Assembly: GCA_051745085.1 (NCBI GenBank)
Contig: JBNJDR010000026.1
Span: forward strand, 1-24,446
Source of the DNA: Halonatronomonas sp051745085
Lineage (GTDB): Bacteria > Bacillota > Halanaerobiia > Halanaerobiales > Halarsenatibacteraceae
Length of the DNA: 24,446 nucleotides
Direction: 5' to 3'
The number at the start of each line of letters is the position of its first letter. The first letter of the stretch is position 1. The position numbers and the translations under genes were made by a program. Positions 12,943 through 20,760 of this stretch are shown piece after piece. The notes beneath the pieces were generated by a model. That model saw only the letters and a list, made by a program, of their open reading frames with translations. It was not told the DNA's origin and made no database searches.

Positions 12943-13874
12943 TGAAAGGGTTTTTGAAAAAATACGGCACTTTAATCGGACTATTGATAATAATAATGAC
13001 ACTTTCTGTCTTAAGGCCGAATATATTTCTAACCCGAAGGAACTGGTCTAACATTTTAGAACAAATTTCGCTTTTAGCCATAATCGCAACTGGAGCTACG
13101 GTCGTTATGGTGATCGGTGAATTCGACCTCTCTATCGCCAGTGTAGCCAGCTTTTCCGGGATCATAACCGCTGGGTTATTAGTAGGGGGTATATCGATGT
13201 ATATAGTTATACCCCTGGTATTAATTTTAAGTTTTGGTTTTGGTTTAATAAATGGATTTTTTGTAGCCAGGTTAAATATCCTCTCCTTCATAACAACACT
13301 CTCCAGTGGGACATTTTTAGGGGGAATAACCTACTGGTACTCGGGAGGAACGATAATTTTTTCCGGGATTCCTAAGGAATTTTTGGTTTGGGGCCAGGGG
13401 ACATTTTTAAACATTCCCTCAGTGATATGGATCATGTTTTTAGTAACAGGTGTTTTCTGGTATATTTTCAACCAAACGATGTTGGGCAGACATCTGTATG
13501 CTATCGGGGGGAATGAGAAGTCAGCTCGATATTCTGGGATAAAAATAGAAAAAAACAAGGTTATTGCCTTTGGTTTAACAAGTGGATTAGCTGCCTTAAC
13601 GGGTATACTGCTTGCTTCTCGGCTAGGTTCAGCTCATCCCACAGCTGGCGGCGGATACTTGCTGAGAGCATATGCTACAGTATTTTTAGGCATGACCTTA
13701 TTCAAGCAGGGAGAAGCTAATATCTTAGGAACTCTGGTTGGGGTGTTGATAATGGGGGTCTTAGCAAACGGGTTAACTATCCTAAACGTCCCCAATTATT
13801 TTCAAGATATGCTCACTGGCTCAATAATAATTGCAGCTCTGGTTTTTCAAGGGATGACGGTCAGGTACAATTAA
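12939..13874 (+). CDS. Sugar ABC transporter permease (BPD_transp_2 family)
   Basis: This is a 311-residue, very hydrophobic membrane protein of the RbsC/XylH type, with about eight to ten membrane segments. Family marks include GEFDLSIASVASFSGIITAG (normally G.iDLSvGs..), NGFFVARLNILSFITTLSSG and the cytoplasmic loop GRHLYAIGGNEKSARYSGIK, which contacts the ATPase. Start is ATG 12939 or the next codon ATG 12942; GAGGAGGT (12928-12935) is better spaced for the second. Only one permease gene is present, so a homodimer is expected. It is translationally coupled to the ATPase gene. Confidence 0.92.
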   Translation: MMKGFLKKYGTLIGLLIIIMTLSVLRPNIFLTRRNWSNILEQISLLAIIATGATVVMVIGEFDLSIASVASFSGIITAGLLVGGISMYIVIPLVLILSFGFGLINGFFVARLNILSFITTLSSGTFLGGITYWYSGGTIIFSGIPKEFLVWGQGTFLNIPSVIWIMFLVTGVFWYIFNQTMLGRHLYAIGGNEKSARYSGIKIEKNKVIAFGLTSGLAALTGILLASRLGSAHPTAGGGYLLRAYATVFLGMTLFKQGEANILGTLVGVLIMGVLANGLTILNVPNYFQDMLTGSIIIAALVFQGMTVRYN

Positions 13875-13891
13875 GAGACGGGAGGGATTAT

Positions 13892-15391
13892 ATGTCTGCA
13901 GAATATTATCTGCTTTGTTATGATATCGGGTCTACTTCGGTAAAATTAACTTTATTTGATAATAGTCTAAATCTATTTTATACAGCAGCTGAAGGTGTTC
14001 CCAATTATCAAGATGGGGGCCATTCTTATCAAAAGGCCGAGGACTGGTGGAGGCTGGTTAAGTCTTTAACGAAAAACATGCTCGATGATGTTGGAATTGT
14101 TTCCGAACAGATCAAAGCAATTGGTTCAACCGGACAGATGGAGGATTGTCTTTTGCTGAATGAAAAGGGCCAACCTTTAACCGAAGTTCTTTTATATTCT
14201 GATGGTAGAGCCCGAAATGAATGTCAGCTCTTGATCGATAAATATTCCCATGAAAAATTAAGTTATATTACCGGCAATAAGTTTAACCCTTTAATGTCCA
14301 TCAATAAGTACTTATGGTTCCGGAATAATAGAAAAGGAGCATTTGCAAAACACCGCCATGTGGTTCTGGGGTCTAAAGATTATATCAACTTTAAATTAAC
14401 AGGGCACAATATCTCAGATTATACCAATGCTTCAACAACTGGTTTCTTAGATATAAATGAGATGAAATGGAACGAGATTTTAATAGAAGATTTAGGTTTC
14501 GATGGGGCTCACCTTCCTCAGCTGGAGCAAGCGGACAGGATAATAGGCAGGATCAAACCAGACATGGCAGCTGAATTAGGCCTTAGCCCTGAACTTATAG
14601 TGGTCAACGGTTCTGGAGACGTCGGTGCTTCAACTCTGGGGGCCGGAGCTTTGACAGCTGAAGAAATATATTGTTACCTGGGGACGACAGGTTGGCTGGC
14701 CATGCCGGCAGAGGAGATATCCGCTAATAAAAATTTATTTACCCTGAGTAATCTAAAAGGTGGATCTTATATCATCGCCGGAGCAGTTTTGAATGCAGGC
14801 AGAGCTTATGATTGGTTTTTAAGCAATATCATGAATCATGAGCAAATAACAGAGGAAGTTTACAGTGAGGTGGAGGCACATATCTCAAAACTTGATGCGA
14901 GAGAAAATCGAACTATATTTATACCTTATTTGGCTGGGGAAAGAAGCCCTCTGAAGATCGAGGAAGGTAATGGGGTGTTCGCCCAGCTTGGTTATAATAC
15001 CAACAGCTGGGATCTTCTGCTGGCTGTATTAGAAGGGGTAGGGTTTTCTTTGAAAGCTAACCTGGTTGAAATGGTTGGAGGCGGTAATTTATCTGAGAGA
15101 AGACTTCAGATAAATTTGGTCGGTGGAGGAAGTAAGAGCGATATATGGCCCCAATTATTAGCGAATATTTTAGAGAGTCAGGTTAATATTCTTGAGATAG
15201 AAACAGGGGCTCCGTCTTTAGGAGCCGCGATGATATGTCTTAAAGCGGTGAACGAAATAAATGATTATACAGAATTAGAAGGCCGCCTCAATGTTACTCA
15301 GAGCTACAAACCGCAGATGAAATTGCGAAGTCATTACGTAAAAAAATATGAGAGATATCAGAGATTGGTAAGTATGGTTTATAATATATAA
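13892..15391 (+). CDS. FGGY-family carbohydrate kinase
   Basis: This 499-residue kinase phosphorylates a sugar or sugar alcohol with ATP in the cytoplasm. The N-terminal phosphate loop YDIGSTSVKLTLFD, the substrate-domain strand GSTGQMEDCLLL, the catalytic-Asp region VNGSGDVGASTLGAGA, and C-terminal FIPYLAGERSP and LVGGGSKSDIWPQLLAN are typical of the xylulokinase-like branch. The kinase is the last gene of the sugar-uptake operon, 17 bases after the permease, so its substrate is probably the imported sugar or its isomer. No isomerase or aldolase is encoded nearby. Autoinducer-2 kinase (LsrK) is a distant alternative, but that system has two permeases. GGGAGG precedes ATG 13892. Confidence 0.88.
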   Translation: MSAEYYLLCYDIGSTSVKLTLFDNSLNLFYTAAEGVPNYQDGGHSYQKAEDWWRLVKSLTKNMLDDVGIVSEQIKAIGSTGQMEDCLLLNEKGQPLTEVLLYSDGRARNECQLLIDKYSHEKLSYITGNKFNPLMSINKYLWFRNNRKGAFAKHRHVVLGSKDYINFKLTGHNISDYTNASTTGFLDINEMKWNEILIEDLGFDGAHLPQLEQADRIIGRIKPDMAAELGLSPELIVVNGSGDVGASTLGAGALTAEEIYCYLGTTGWLAMPAEEISANKNLFTLSNLKGGSYIIAGAVLNAGRAYDWFLSNIMNHEQITEEVYSEVEAHISKLDARENRTIFIPYLAGERSPLKIEEGNGVFAQLGYNTNSWDLLLAVLEGVGFSLKANLVEMVGGGNLSERRLQINLVGGGSKSDIWPQLLANILESQVNILEIETGAPSLGAAMICLKAVNEINDYTELEGRLNVTQSYKPQMKLRSHYVKKYERYQRLVSMVYNI

Positions 15392-15400
15392 GTTCGAAAA

Positions 15401-15432
15401 CAGATCGGGTCTTTTAGACAAGTCCCTATCTG
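15401..15432 (+). repeat. Imperfect hairpin at the end of the sugar operon
   Basis: CAGAT-GGG-CTT and AAG-CCC-ATCTG face each other with single-base internal mismatches over 32 bases. No T run follows, so it may protect the 3' end of the transcript rather than terminate it. Confidence 0.4.
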
Positions 15433-15600
15433 CTCTATCAAGCAGGCACCAATAAGATAAATTAAAACTAGAATAATTTTCCCTTGTTATTTATTAATCT
15501 TACTTTACTTTAGCAAATAAATGTGTTAACATATTAAAAATAATATAATATGTTTTATCTTAAGTTAAAATGTCGTTTTAAGTCAAAATAGCAGAATAAA
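15433..15600. promoter_or_regulatory. AT-rich promoter region with inverted repeat, upstream of the peptide operon
   Basis: TATAAT lies at 15544-15549 with no good -35 element at standard distance. AACATATTA (15528-15536) and TAATATGTT (15546-15554) form perfect nine-base arms around nine bases and overlap this -10 element, a likely operator position. The leader RNA described next would start shortly downstream. Confidence 0.4.
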
Positions 15601-15616
15601 GATAGAAGAGTAATTT

Positions 15617-15783
15617 CTGGCCGATCAATTATCTAGTAGAGAGAAGGAGAATCCGCCAGTTAGATAGCTCACCCTCCAAAAAGTAGATGAGCCCCTGTTA
15701 TCAGGGGCTATTCACTCATACCCAGGGATAGCTATATCTATTAATAAATTTTTCATCCTCCTTCTCCAGGAGGATTTTTTGTT
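15617..15783 (+). ncRNA. Structured leader RNA ending in a terminator, upstream of the peptide operon
   Basis: Visible pairings are CTGGC (15617-15621) with GCCAG (15655-15659), TAGATAGCT (15661-15669) with AGCTAT and TCTA (15730-15740, two-base bulge), and a perfect hairpin AGCCCCTG/CAGGGGCT (15690-15697 and 15702-15709). The terminator ATCCTCC/GGAGGAT (15755-15761 and 15769-15775) plus T run ends the leader. Bases 15641-15652 can pair with 15755-15766 at 11 of 12 positions, which would destroy the terminator. Alternative structures of this type define riboswitches and other attenuators. It lacks the T-box AGGGTGG sequence, and I do not recognise a known riboswitch core. Confidence 0.55.
15755..15783 (+). 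terminator. Terminator of the peptide-operon leader
   Basis: ATCCTCC and GGAGGAT form a perfect seven-pair stem with a seven-base loop, followed by TTTTTTGTTTTT. It lies about 110 bases before the first permease gene and would stop transcription unless prevented. Confidence 0.8.
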
Positions 15784-15893
15784 TTTAAAATCTATTATAA
15801 TATTTTAAGCTGAGCCGACCGGTCAGCAAGAGGAATTAAATGATGCAGCAGCTAGAGGCAAAAAAAAACTGAAAAAGTGGGGAGTAATAAATT

Positions 15894-16850
15894 ATGACAG
15901 GCTATATAGCAAGAAGACTTTTAAGAGGAGCATTCACCATTTTAATCGCCGTAACCATAACCTTTATCTTACTGCGGATGATGCCCGGTGATCCAGTTAC
16001 CGTAATGGTTGACCCTCGGATGGGGGCTGAGATGAGGGAACAGATGATCATTCGCTTCGGGCTAGATCGTCCCCTGCTTGTTCAATATTTTCACTACATT
16101 AGGAACCTGTTGATCGGAGATCTCGGTTTTTCTTTTTATTATCGGCGGTCGGTCGCTAAGGTGATCCTGGCCAGATTACCCTGGACGATATTACTGATGG
16201 GAACAGCTCAGCTCATTACCATGCTGATCGGGATACCGCTGGGCATAATCGCCGGATATAAGCAGGGGAGCGGTGTTGACCAGGCCATCAATACTTTCGC
16301 TATCTTCGGGATCGCGATTTTCATCCCCTGGCTGGGCCTAACTCTGCTCCATCTGTTCGGCTATCGAATCCCGATCTTTCCGATCGGTGGGGCTCATACC
16401 CCCCGTTTGACCGGTTTTGATTACTATCAGAGCGTCTTAAGACACCTGGTTCTGCCGGCCATTTCTTTGATGATCATCATGATAGCCAACTACACGCTGT
16501 ATATGCGCTCCAGCATTATCGATGTGCTCAGCGAGGACTATATCCGAACTGCCAGGTCGAAGGGTGTTAGTGAACGTCGGGTTCTGCTCGTTCATGCGCT
16601 GCGGAACGCCTTTCTGCCGACCCTGACGATGGCTGGTTTGATGATCGGCAGGATGGCAGGTGGGGCGGTACTAACCGAGACCATCTTCGCCTACCCTGGT
16701 CTGGGCAGGATGATCTTTGAGGCGGTCAGTCAGCAGGATTTTCCTGTCCTGCAGGGAGCTTTTTTGATCCTGGCTTTTACCGTGATCTTGATGAATATAC
16801 TAACTGACATACTTTACGCTTATCTCGATCCGCGGATCGAGTTAAATTGA
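15894..16850 (+). CDS. Peptide ABC transporter permease (DppB/OppB type)
   Basis: This 318-residue inner-membrane protein has the DppB layout: N-terminal helix MTGYIARRLLRGAFTILIAV, a large extracytoplasmic loop with RFGLDRPLLVQYFHYI and LIGDLGFS, then a permease domain of five to six helices. The EAA loop that docks with the ATPase is DYIRTARSKGVSERRVL with HALRNAFLPT. GTGGGGAG precedes ATG 15894. It forms the transmembrane channel with the DppC-type protein encoded next, for oligopeptide, dipeptide or nickel-type substrates. The adjacent genes favour peptides or N-acyl amino acids. Confidence 0.93.
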   Translation: MTGYIARRLLRGAFTILIAVTITFILLRMMPGDPVTVMVDPRMGAEMREQMIIRFGLDRPLLVQYFHYIRNLLIGDLGFSFYYRRSVAKVILARLPWTILLMGTAQLITMLIGIPLGIIAGYKQGSGVDQAINTFAIFGIAIFIPWLGLTLLHLFGYRIPIFPIGGAHTPRLTGFDYYQSVLRHLVLPAISLMIIMIANYTLYMRSSIIDVLSEDYIRTARSKGVSERRVLLVHALRNAFLPTLTMAGLMIGRMAGGAVLTETIFAYPGLGRMIFEAVSQQDFPVLQGAFLILAFTVILMNILTDILYAYLDPRIELN

Positions 16851-16863
16851 GGGGGGTGATACA

Positions 16864-17769
16864 ATGAAATTTCCGGAGAGTGAGAACGGAGTCAGGACAG
16901 ATAGACAGGGAAAGCAGCGTAAGAAGAGCAGATCTCAATGGGAGAACTTCTTCAGATATTTTGTTAAGCATCGTCTGGGTATGATCGGTTTAATCGGGGT
17001 TCTGGCCATCATCATCGTTGCCGTTTTTGCTCCGTCTCTAGCTGAATATCCGAGCGGTTATGGCCAGCATGGGGTCCTGCAGCCGCCTGATTCAGATGTT
17101 TATTTTGGTACTGATCATATGGGTATGGACATCTTCGCTCAGGTTGTCTGGGGGACAAGGACCTCCCTCCATGTCGGCTTCATGGCCGTTATGATATCGG
17201 TTTTGATCGGGGTACCGGTAGGAATAATGGGAGGCTACTTCAACGGCTGGACTTCTAACCTATTGATGGGTATGACCGATATCTTTTTAACCCTACCTAT
17301 GTTACCGTTGATGATCGTCATGGCGGCTAGTTTAGGCTCCAGCATCAACAATATTGCCATCATCATCGGCATCTTGAGCTGGCCCCGGGTAGCCAGAATT
17401 GCCCGAGCAGATACGCTCTCGGTCAGAAATATGGAGTACATCAGTGCTGCTAAAGCGATTGGAAGCCCTAACTTGAAGATATTCTCCAGGCATATCCTGC
17501 CTAACATCAGCGGCCCGATTCTGGTCAATATGACCATCGTAATGGCCACAGCGATCCTTTCTGAGGCTGGACTCAGTTTTCTTGGACTCGGAGACGCTAG
17601 CACCTGGAGCTGGGGTCGTATCCTGGAGAATGCTCATCGCAGCGGAACCTTTGTCACTGCCTGGTGGTATTCACTCTTTCCCAGTTTTGCGATCATGTTT
17701 TTTGTCATATCTTTTAACTTCATCGGGATGGGGATCAGGGAAGCCCTGAACCCAAAACTTAATAGATAA
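16864..17769 (+). CDS. Peptide ABC transporter permease (DppC/OppC type)
   Basis: This is a 301-residue partner permease with the DppC layout: a hydrophilic N-terminus of about 35 residues, one helix (MIGLIGVLAIIIVAVFAP), a loop with FGTDHMGMDIFAQVVWGTRT, then the permease domain with EAA loop MEYISAAKAIGSPNLKIFSR and HILPN. GAGGGGGGTGAT is the ribosome site for ATG 16864, 13 bases after the previous gene. It forms a heterodimer with the upstream permease. No DppD or DppF ATPase gene follows, which is unusual. Confidence 0.93.
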   Translation: MKFPESENGVRTDRQGKQRKKSRSQWENFFRYFVKHRLGMIGLIGVLAIIIVAVFAPSLAEYPSGYGQHGVLQPPDSDVYFGTDHMGMDIFAQVVWGTRTSLHVGFMAVMISVLIGVPVGIMGGYFNGWTSNLLMGMTDIFLTLPMLPLMIVMAASLGSSINNIAIIIGILSWPRVARIARADTLSVRNMEYISAAKAIGSPNLKIFSRHILPNISGPILVNMTIVMATAILSEAGLSFLGLGDASTWSWGRILENAHRSGTFVTAWWYSLFPSFAIMFFVISFNFIGMGIREALNPKLNR

Positions 17770-17782
17770 GGTGGTTGATAAT

Positions 17783-18925
17783 ATGAAAATACCGAAAGAA
17801 GAACTGAACCGAAGGAAGGTGGAGGTGGTGAACTATCTGGAGGCGGAAGACCTGGATGGTCTGCTGCTGACTGATCCTTATAATCTTTTTTATATGCTTG
17901 ATTTCTTTTTCGTACCGACAGAAAGGCCGTTTTACTGTCTCATCACGAGGAGCGGCCAGGTGCTGGTGGCGGCACCTAACCTGGAAAAGGAGGCTGGTGA
18001 GCTGGAGATCGTTGATGATATTTTCACCTACTTCGACTACCCGGGCAGACCAGATTTGTATAACTGGATAATCAAGAGCTTTAAGGAGCTGGAACCAGGC
18101 TTAAAACGGATCGCCGTCGATACCATCTCGTTAGGGCTTTATCAGATATTCAAAAAGGAATTGGAAAGTATAGAAAACAGTAAGCTGATCTATAAGCTTA
18201 GGCTGACCAAGACGGAGGTCGAGGCCGAACGGTTGAGAACCGCAGCCAAATACGCCGACTTCATCGTTGGAGTTGGCGCCGAGAATGTTCAGACCGGCAT
18301 TTCGGAGCTTGAGCTGCTTGATTTGATGCAGTCCCGGACTTTACAGAAGATGATCGCTGAACTAGATGAAATCATCTACGTGCCAGGTGGTCCATGCGGG
18401 GGGCTGGTACCTTTCGGTAAAAACACCTCACTACCCCATGCTCTGCCTTCTAATAATAGGCTCCAGAAAGGTGATGCTTTGATCCTCAGCTGCGGGGCCA
18501 ACTATCGGGGATATCGAGTGGAGTCGGAGAGATCTTTCTTCTTTGGGAAGCCTTCTGACCACCTGCTGGAAGCTTTCACTGTAATGAAGGAAGCCCAGGC
18601 TCTGGGACTGGAACTTATAAAACCCGGTGTAACCTGTGCGGAGGTGGATAACCAGGTACTTGATTTTATCCGGGATGCTGGCTACGGTGAGGCTATCCGT
18701 CACCGAACCGGGCATGGCAAAGGTCTGCAGGAGCATGAAGATCCCTGGGTCGAGGGCGGCGATGAAACTGTGATTCAAGCCGGGATGGTCCTCTCCTGTG
18801 AACCGGGAATATACCTGGAGGGAGATGCCGGTTTTCGCCATTCGGATACGGTACTGGTTACCGATAGCGGTGTCGAAGTATTGACCAGGTTCAGCAAGGA
18901 TATTGAAGATCTGATCCTGGCCTAG
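17783..18925 (+). CDS. M24-family (creatinase/prolidase fold) protein with missing metal ligands
   Basis: This 380-residue protein has an N-terminal creatinase-type domain (about 1-140) and a C-terminal 'pita-bread' domain. Active-site His311 (RTGHGKGL) and Glu340 (CEPGIY) are kept. The two Asp ligands of metallo-aminopeptidase P and prolidase are Ser236 (LILSCGANY) and Glu247 (RVESERSF), and the last Glu is Ser354 (GFRHSD). A two-metal centre therefore cannot be built as in the classical enzymes. Creatinase itself is a metal-free member of the fold. A similar FRHSD variant may form a known subgroup of 'Xaa-Pro peptidases'. ATG 17783 is preferred to GTG 17771, given AAGGTGG at 17768-17774. 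It lies between peptide permease and amidohydrolase genes, so it probably acts on the imported compound. Confidence 0.8.
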   Translation: MKIPKEELNRRKVEVVNYLEAEDLDGLLLTDPYNLFYMLDFFFVPTERPFYCLITRSGQVLVAAPNLEKEAGELEIVDDIFTYFDYPGRPDLYNWIIKSFKELEPGLKRIAVDTISLGLYQIFKKELESIENSKLIYKLRLTKTEVEAERLRTAAKYADFIVGVGAENVQTGISELELLDLMQSRTLQKMIAELDEIIYVPGGPCGGLVPFGKNTSLPHALPSNNRLQKGDALILSCGANYRGYRVESERSFFFGKPSDHLLEAFTVMKEAQALGLELIKPGVTCAEVDNQVLDFIRDAGYGEAIRHRTGHGKGLQEHEDPWVEGGDETVIQAGMVLSCEPGIYLEGDAGFRHSDTVLVTDSGVEVLTRFSKDIEDLILA

Positions 18926-18992
18926 GGAGACGATTGGTCGCATATAATTAATGGAGGTTCAACAAATAGTAAGTTAATAGGAGGAGGCCGAA

Positions 18993-20615
18993 ATGGATTT
19001 TGATCTGATTATTGAAGATGGTTTTATTATCGATGGCAGCGGGAACCCTGGTTTCTGCGGAGAAGTTGGGATAAAAGATGGTAAGGTTAAACAGGTCGGG
19101 AGTAGGGTACAGGGCAAAACGAATGCACGGATATCGGCTGAGGGGCTGGCGGTAACACCCGGGTTTATCGACCCTCATGTTCATGAGGAAATAGCCATTT
19201 TGACCGGGGCTGAGATGACCGATTACATTAAACAAGGGGTCACTACTTTGATATCTGGTAACTGTGGTCATTCTGTTCACCCGGGGCCAGCCGAAGCTGT
19301 TTATGAGTACATGTCCCGGAACGGTCTCCTTTCCGATTCCGGAGAAGCGAAAGCCAGTAAACTTCGGGGATGGTCGAGTCTAAAAGAGTACAGGGAACTG
19401 GTCAAAGAGCTCGGGCTCCAGCTTAACTTCGGGATTTTGCTCGGCCACGGGACGATCCGCTGGCTGGCTATGGGGGGGCTGGACGAAGGCCAGCCTGACG
19501 AAGAAGAGCTGGCGGCGATGAAGGCGATGGTTGCCGCCGGCATGACAGAGGGGGCGCTGGGCATATCGACCGGACTTTCCTACCTGCCGGGGCGTATGGC
19601 AAAAACGGATGAGCTGATCGAACTGGCAGCAGTTGTGGCCGAGCATGATGGAACCTATGCCTCCCACATCAGATACGAGCTGGGACCACTGGCAGCGGTA
19701 GAAGAGGTCATCGAGATCGCAAAGAAATCGGGGGTCCGTTCCCAGGTTTCTCATCTAACGCCAGGTGCACCGGACGCCTACCAGGCCATCAGCGATGCCC
19801 GCCAGGCCGGAATAGAGATCGCTGTTGATATGATACCAAAGAGCAGCGGCCACTGCACAAGTAAGCGGCGGATGCTCCAGTTCATCAGAGCTTTAACACC
19901 TTCGCTATTTGAGAAAGATGTGAGTCAGGTTCAGCAGGCGATCAAAGATCCAGAGAGCCGGGAAAAGATCAAGGAGCAGTCTGGTCTTCTCTTCAAGGAG
20001 GAATGGGAAAACATCCTATTCATTAACACCGATGACCAGAGTATCGAGGGGAAATCGGCTGCCCAGCTGGCTGAAACAGCAGGAGCAGAGCCGGCTGACT
20101 TCGTTCTCGATATGCTGGCTGCTGACGATCGGGATTTCACAATTTGGCTGGGCGGCTTCAGCCGGGGCGATTTTCCAGGCAGTGAGTTAGACCAGGCGAT
20201 TGCCGACAACCCACTGGTTATGGTCGGTTCTGATCGAATATTTGATGAGGGAGATGATCCTTACGCCTGGTATGAACTTTTCAGAAGCGGGGCTTTTCCT
20301 TTTTTTTTCAAAATGATGCGTGAGCAGTCAGTCAGGTTGGAAGAAATAGTCCGAAGGGTGACCTCACTTCCGGCTCAGCAGTTCAGGTTGAGCAGCCGAG
20401 GGCTGCTCAAGCCCGGGATGACTGCTGATATAGCTGTGATCGATTTCGATAACTACCGGTATCCGGATGAAGAAACGATAGACTATGGTAATCCGTTCGC
20501 CACCGCCGAGGGGGTGAAACATCTGCTGGTGAACGGTCAGCTGGTGTATAAGGACGGTCAGATACAGAAGGAAAGACCAGGTAAATTCGTTGGTTTGAAC
20601 GGTAGAGATGTATAA
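18993..20615 (+). CDS. N-acyl-D-amino-acid deacylase-type amidohydrolase
   Basis: This 540-residue enzyme belongs to the amidohydrolase superfamily, D-aminoacylase branch, which removes acyl groups from N-acyl-D-amino acids. Ligands are visible: His62 and His64 (GFIDPHVH), Cys91 (GNCGHS), His225 (YASHIR), His254 (VSHL) and Asp414 (VGSD). GHGTIRWLAMGG and EGALGISTGLSYLPG are typical segments. Two segments deviate: HVHEE replaces the usual HxHxD, and the normal HPR-x-YGTF stretch after the catalytic Asp is replaced by DDPYAWYELF, so the substrate may differ. Length is near the family norm. AGGAGGAGG serves ATG 18993. It is co-transcribed with the peptide transporter genes and presumably acts on imported acylated amino acids or peptides. 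Confidence 0.85.
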   Translation: MDFDLIIEDGFIIDGSGNPGFCGEVGIKDGKVKQVGSRVQGKTNARISAEGLAVTPGFIDPHVHEEIAILTGAEMTDYIKQGVTTLISGNCGHSVHPGPAEAVYEYMSRNGLLSDSGEAKASKLRGWSSLKEYRELVKELGLQLNFGILLGHGTIRWLAMGGLDEGQPDEEELAAMKAMVAAGMTEGALGISTGLSYLPGRMAKTDELIELAAVVAEHDGTYASHIRYELGPLAAVEEVIEIAKKSGVRSQVSHLTPGAPDAYQAISDARQAGIEIAVDMIPKSSGHCTSKRRMLQFIRALTPSLFEKDVSQVQQAIKDPESREKIKEQSGLLFKEEWENILFINTDDQSIEGKSAAQLAETAGAEPADFVLDMLAADDRDFTIWLGGFSRGDFPGSELDQAIADNPLVMVGSDRIFDEGDDPYAWYELFRSGAFPFFFKMMREQSVRLEEIVRRVTSLPAQQFRLSSRGLLKPGMTADIAVIDFDNYRYPDEETIDYGNPFATAEGVKHLLVNGQLVYKDGQIQKERPGKFVGLNGRDV

Positions 20616-20661
20616 GGATGAGGACAGGTCTTAGGAGAAGTCGAGTAGAAGGTTTTGTAAA

Positions 20662-20673
20662 GCTGCCGGCAGC
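20662..20673. repeat. Palindrome in the gap before the peptide-binding protein gene
   Basis: GCTGCCGGCAGC is a perfect 12-base palindrome in a 145-base gap that otherwise holds no gene. It may form a short intercistronic hairpin. No promoter or terminator was found in this gap. Confidence 0.35.
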
Positions 20674-20760
20674 AAGCTGCAGGTGCTACTAGTTTGAGAG
20701 TAGAGGACAAGGTAAAAATATGAGAAGCGAGTTTCACGAGAATATGAGGAGGTAACACAA

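Noticed and set aside
12935..13291. A 118-codon open frame on the minus strand opposite the sugar permease
   Set aside because: It lies entirely within a well-supported permease gene, has a biased composition expected from antisense reading of hydrophobic codons, and shows no family.
10454..15391. Autoinducer-2 (lsr) uptake operon
   Set aside because: Only one permease is present and no LsrF/LsrG-type genes follow, so a general sugar system is more likely.
15600..15783. T-box leader for the peptide operon
   Set aside because: The conserved AGGGTGG-type antiterminator sequence is absent, and there is no amino-acid enzyme gene downstream.
18431..18943. A 170-codon open frame on the minus strand opposite the M24 gene
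   Set aside because: The + strand frame carries clear M24 motifs across the same bases; the antisense product resembles nothing and has no plausible ribosome site.
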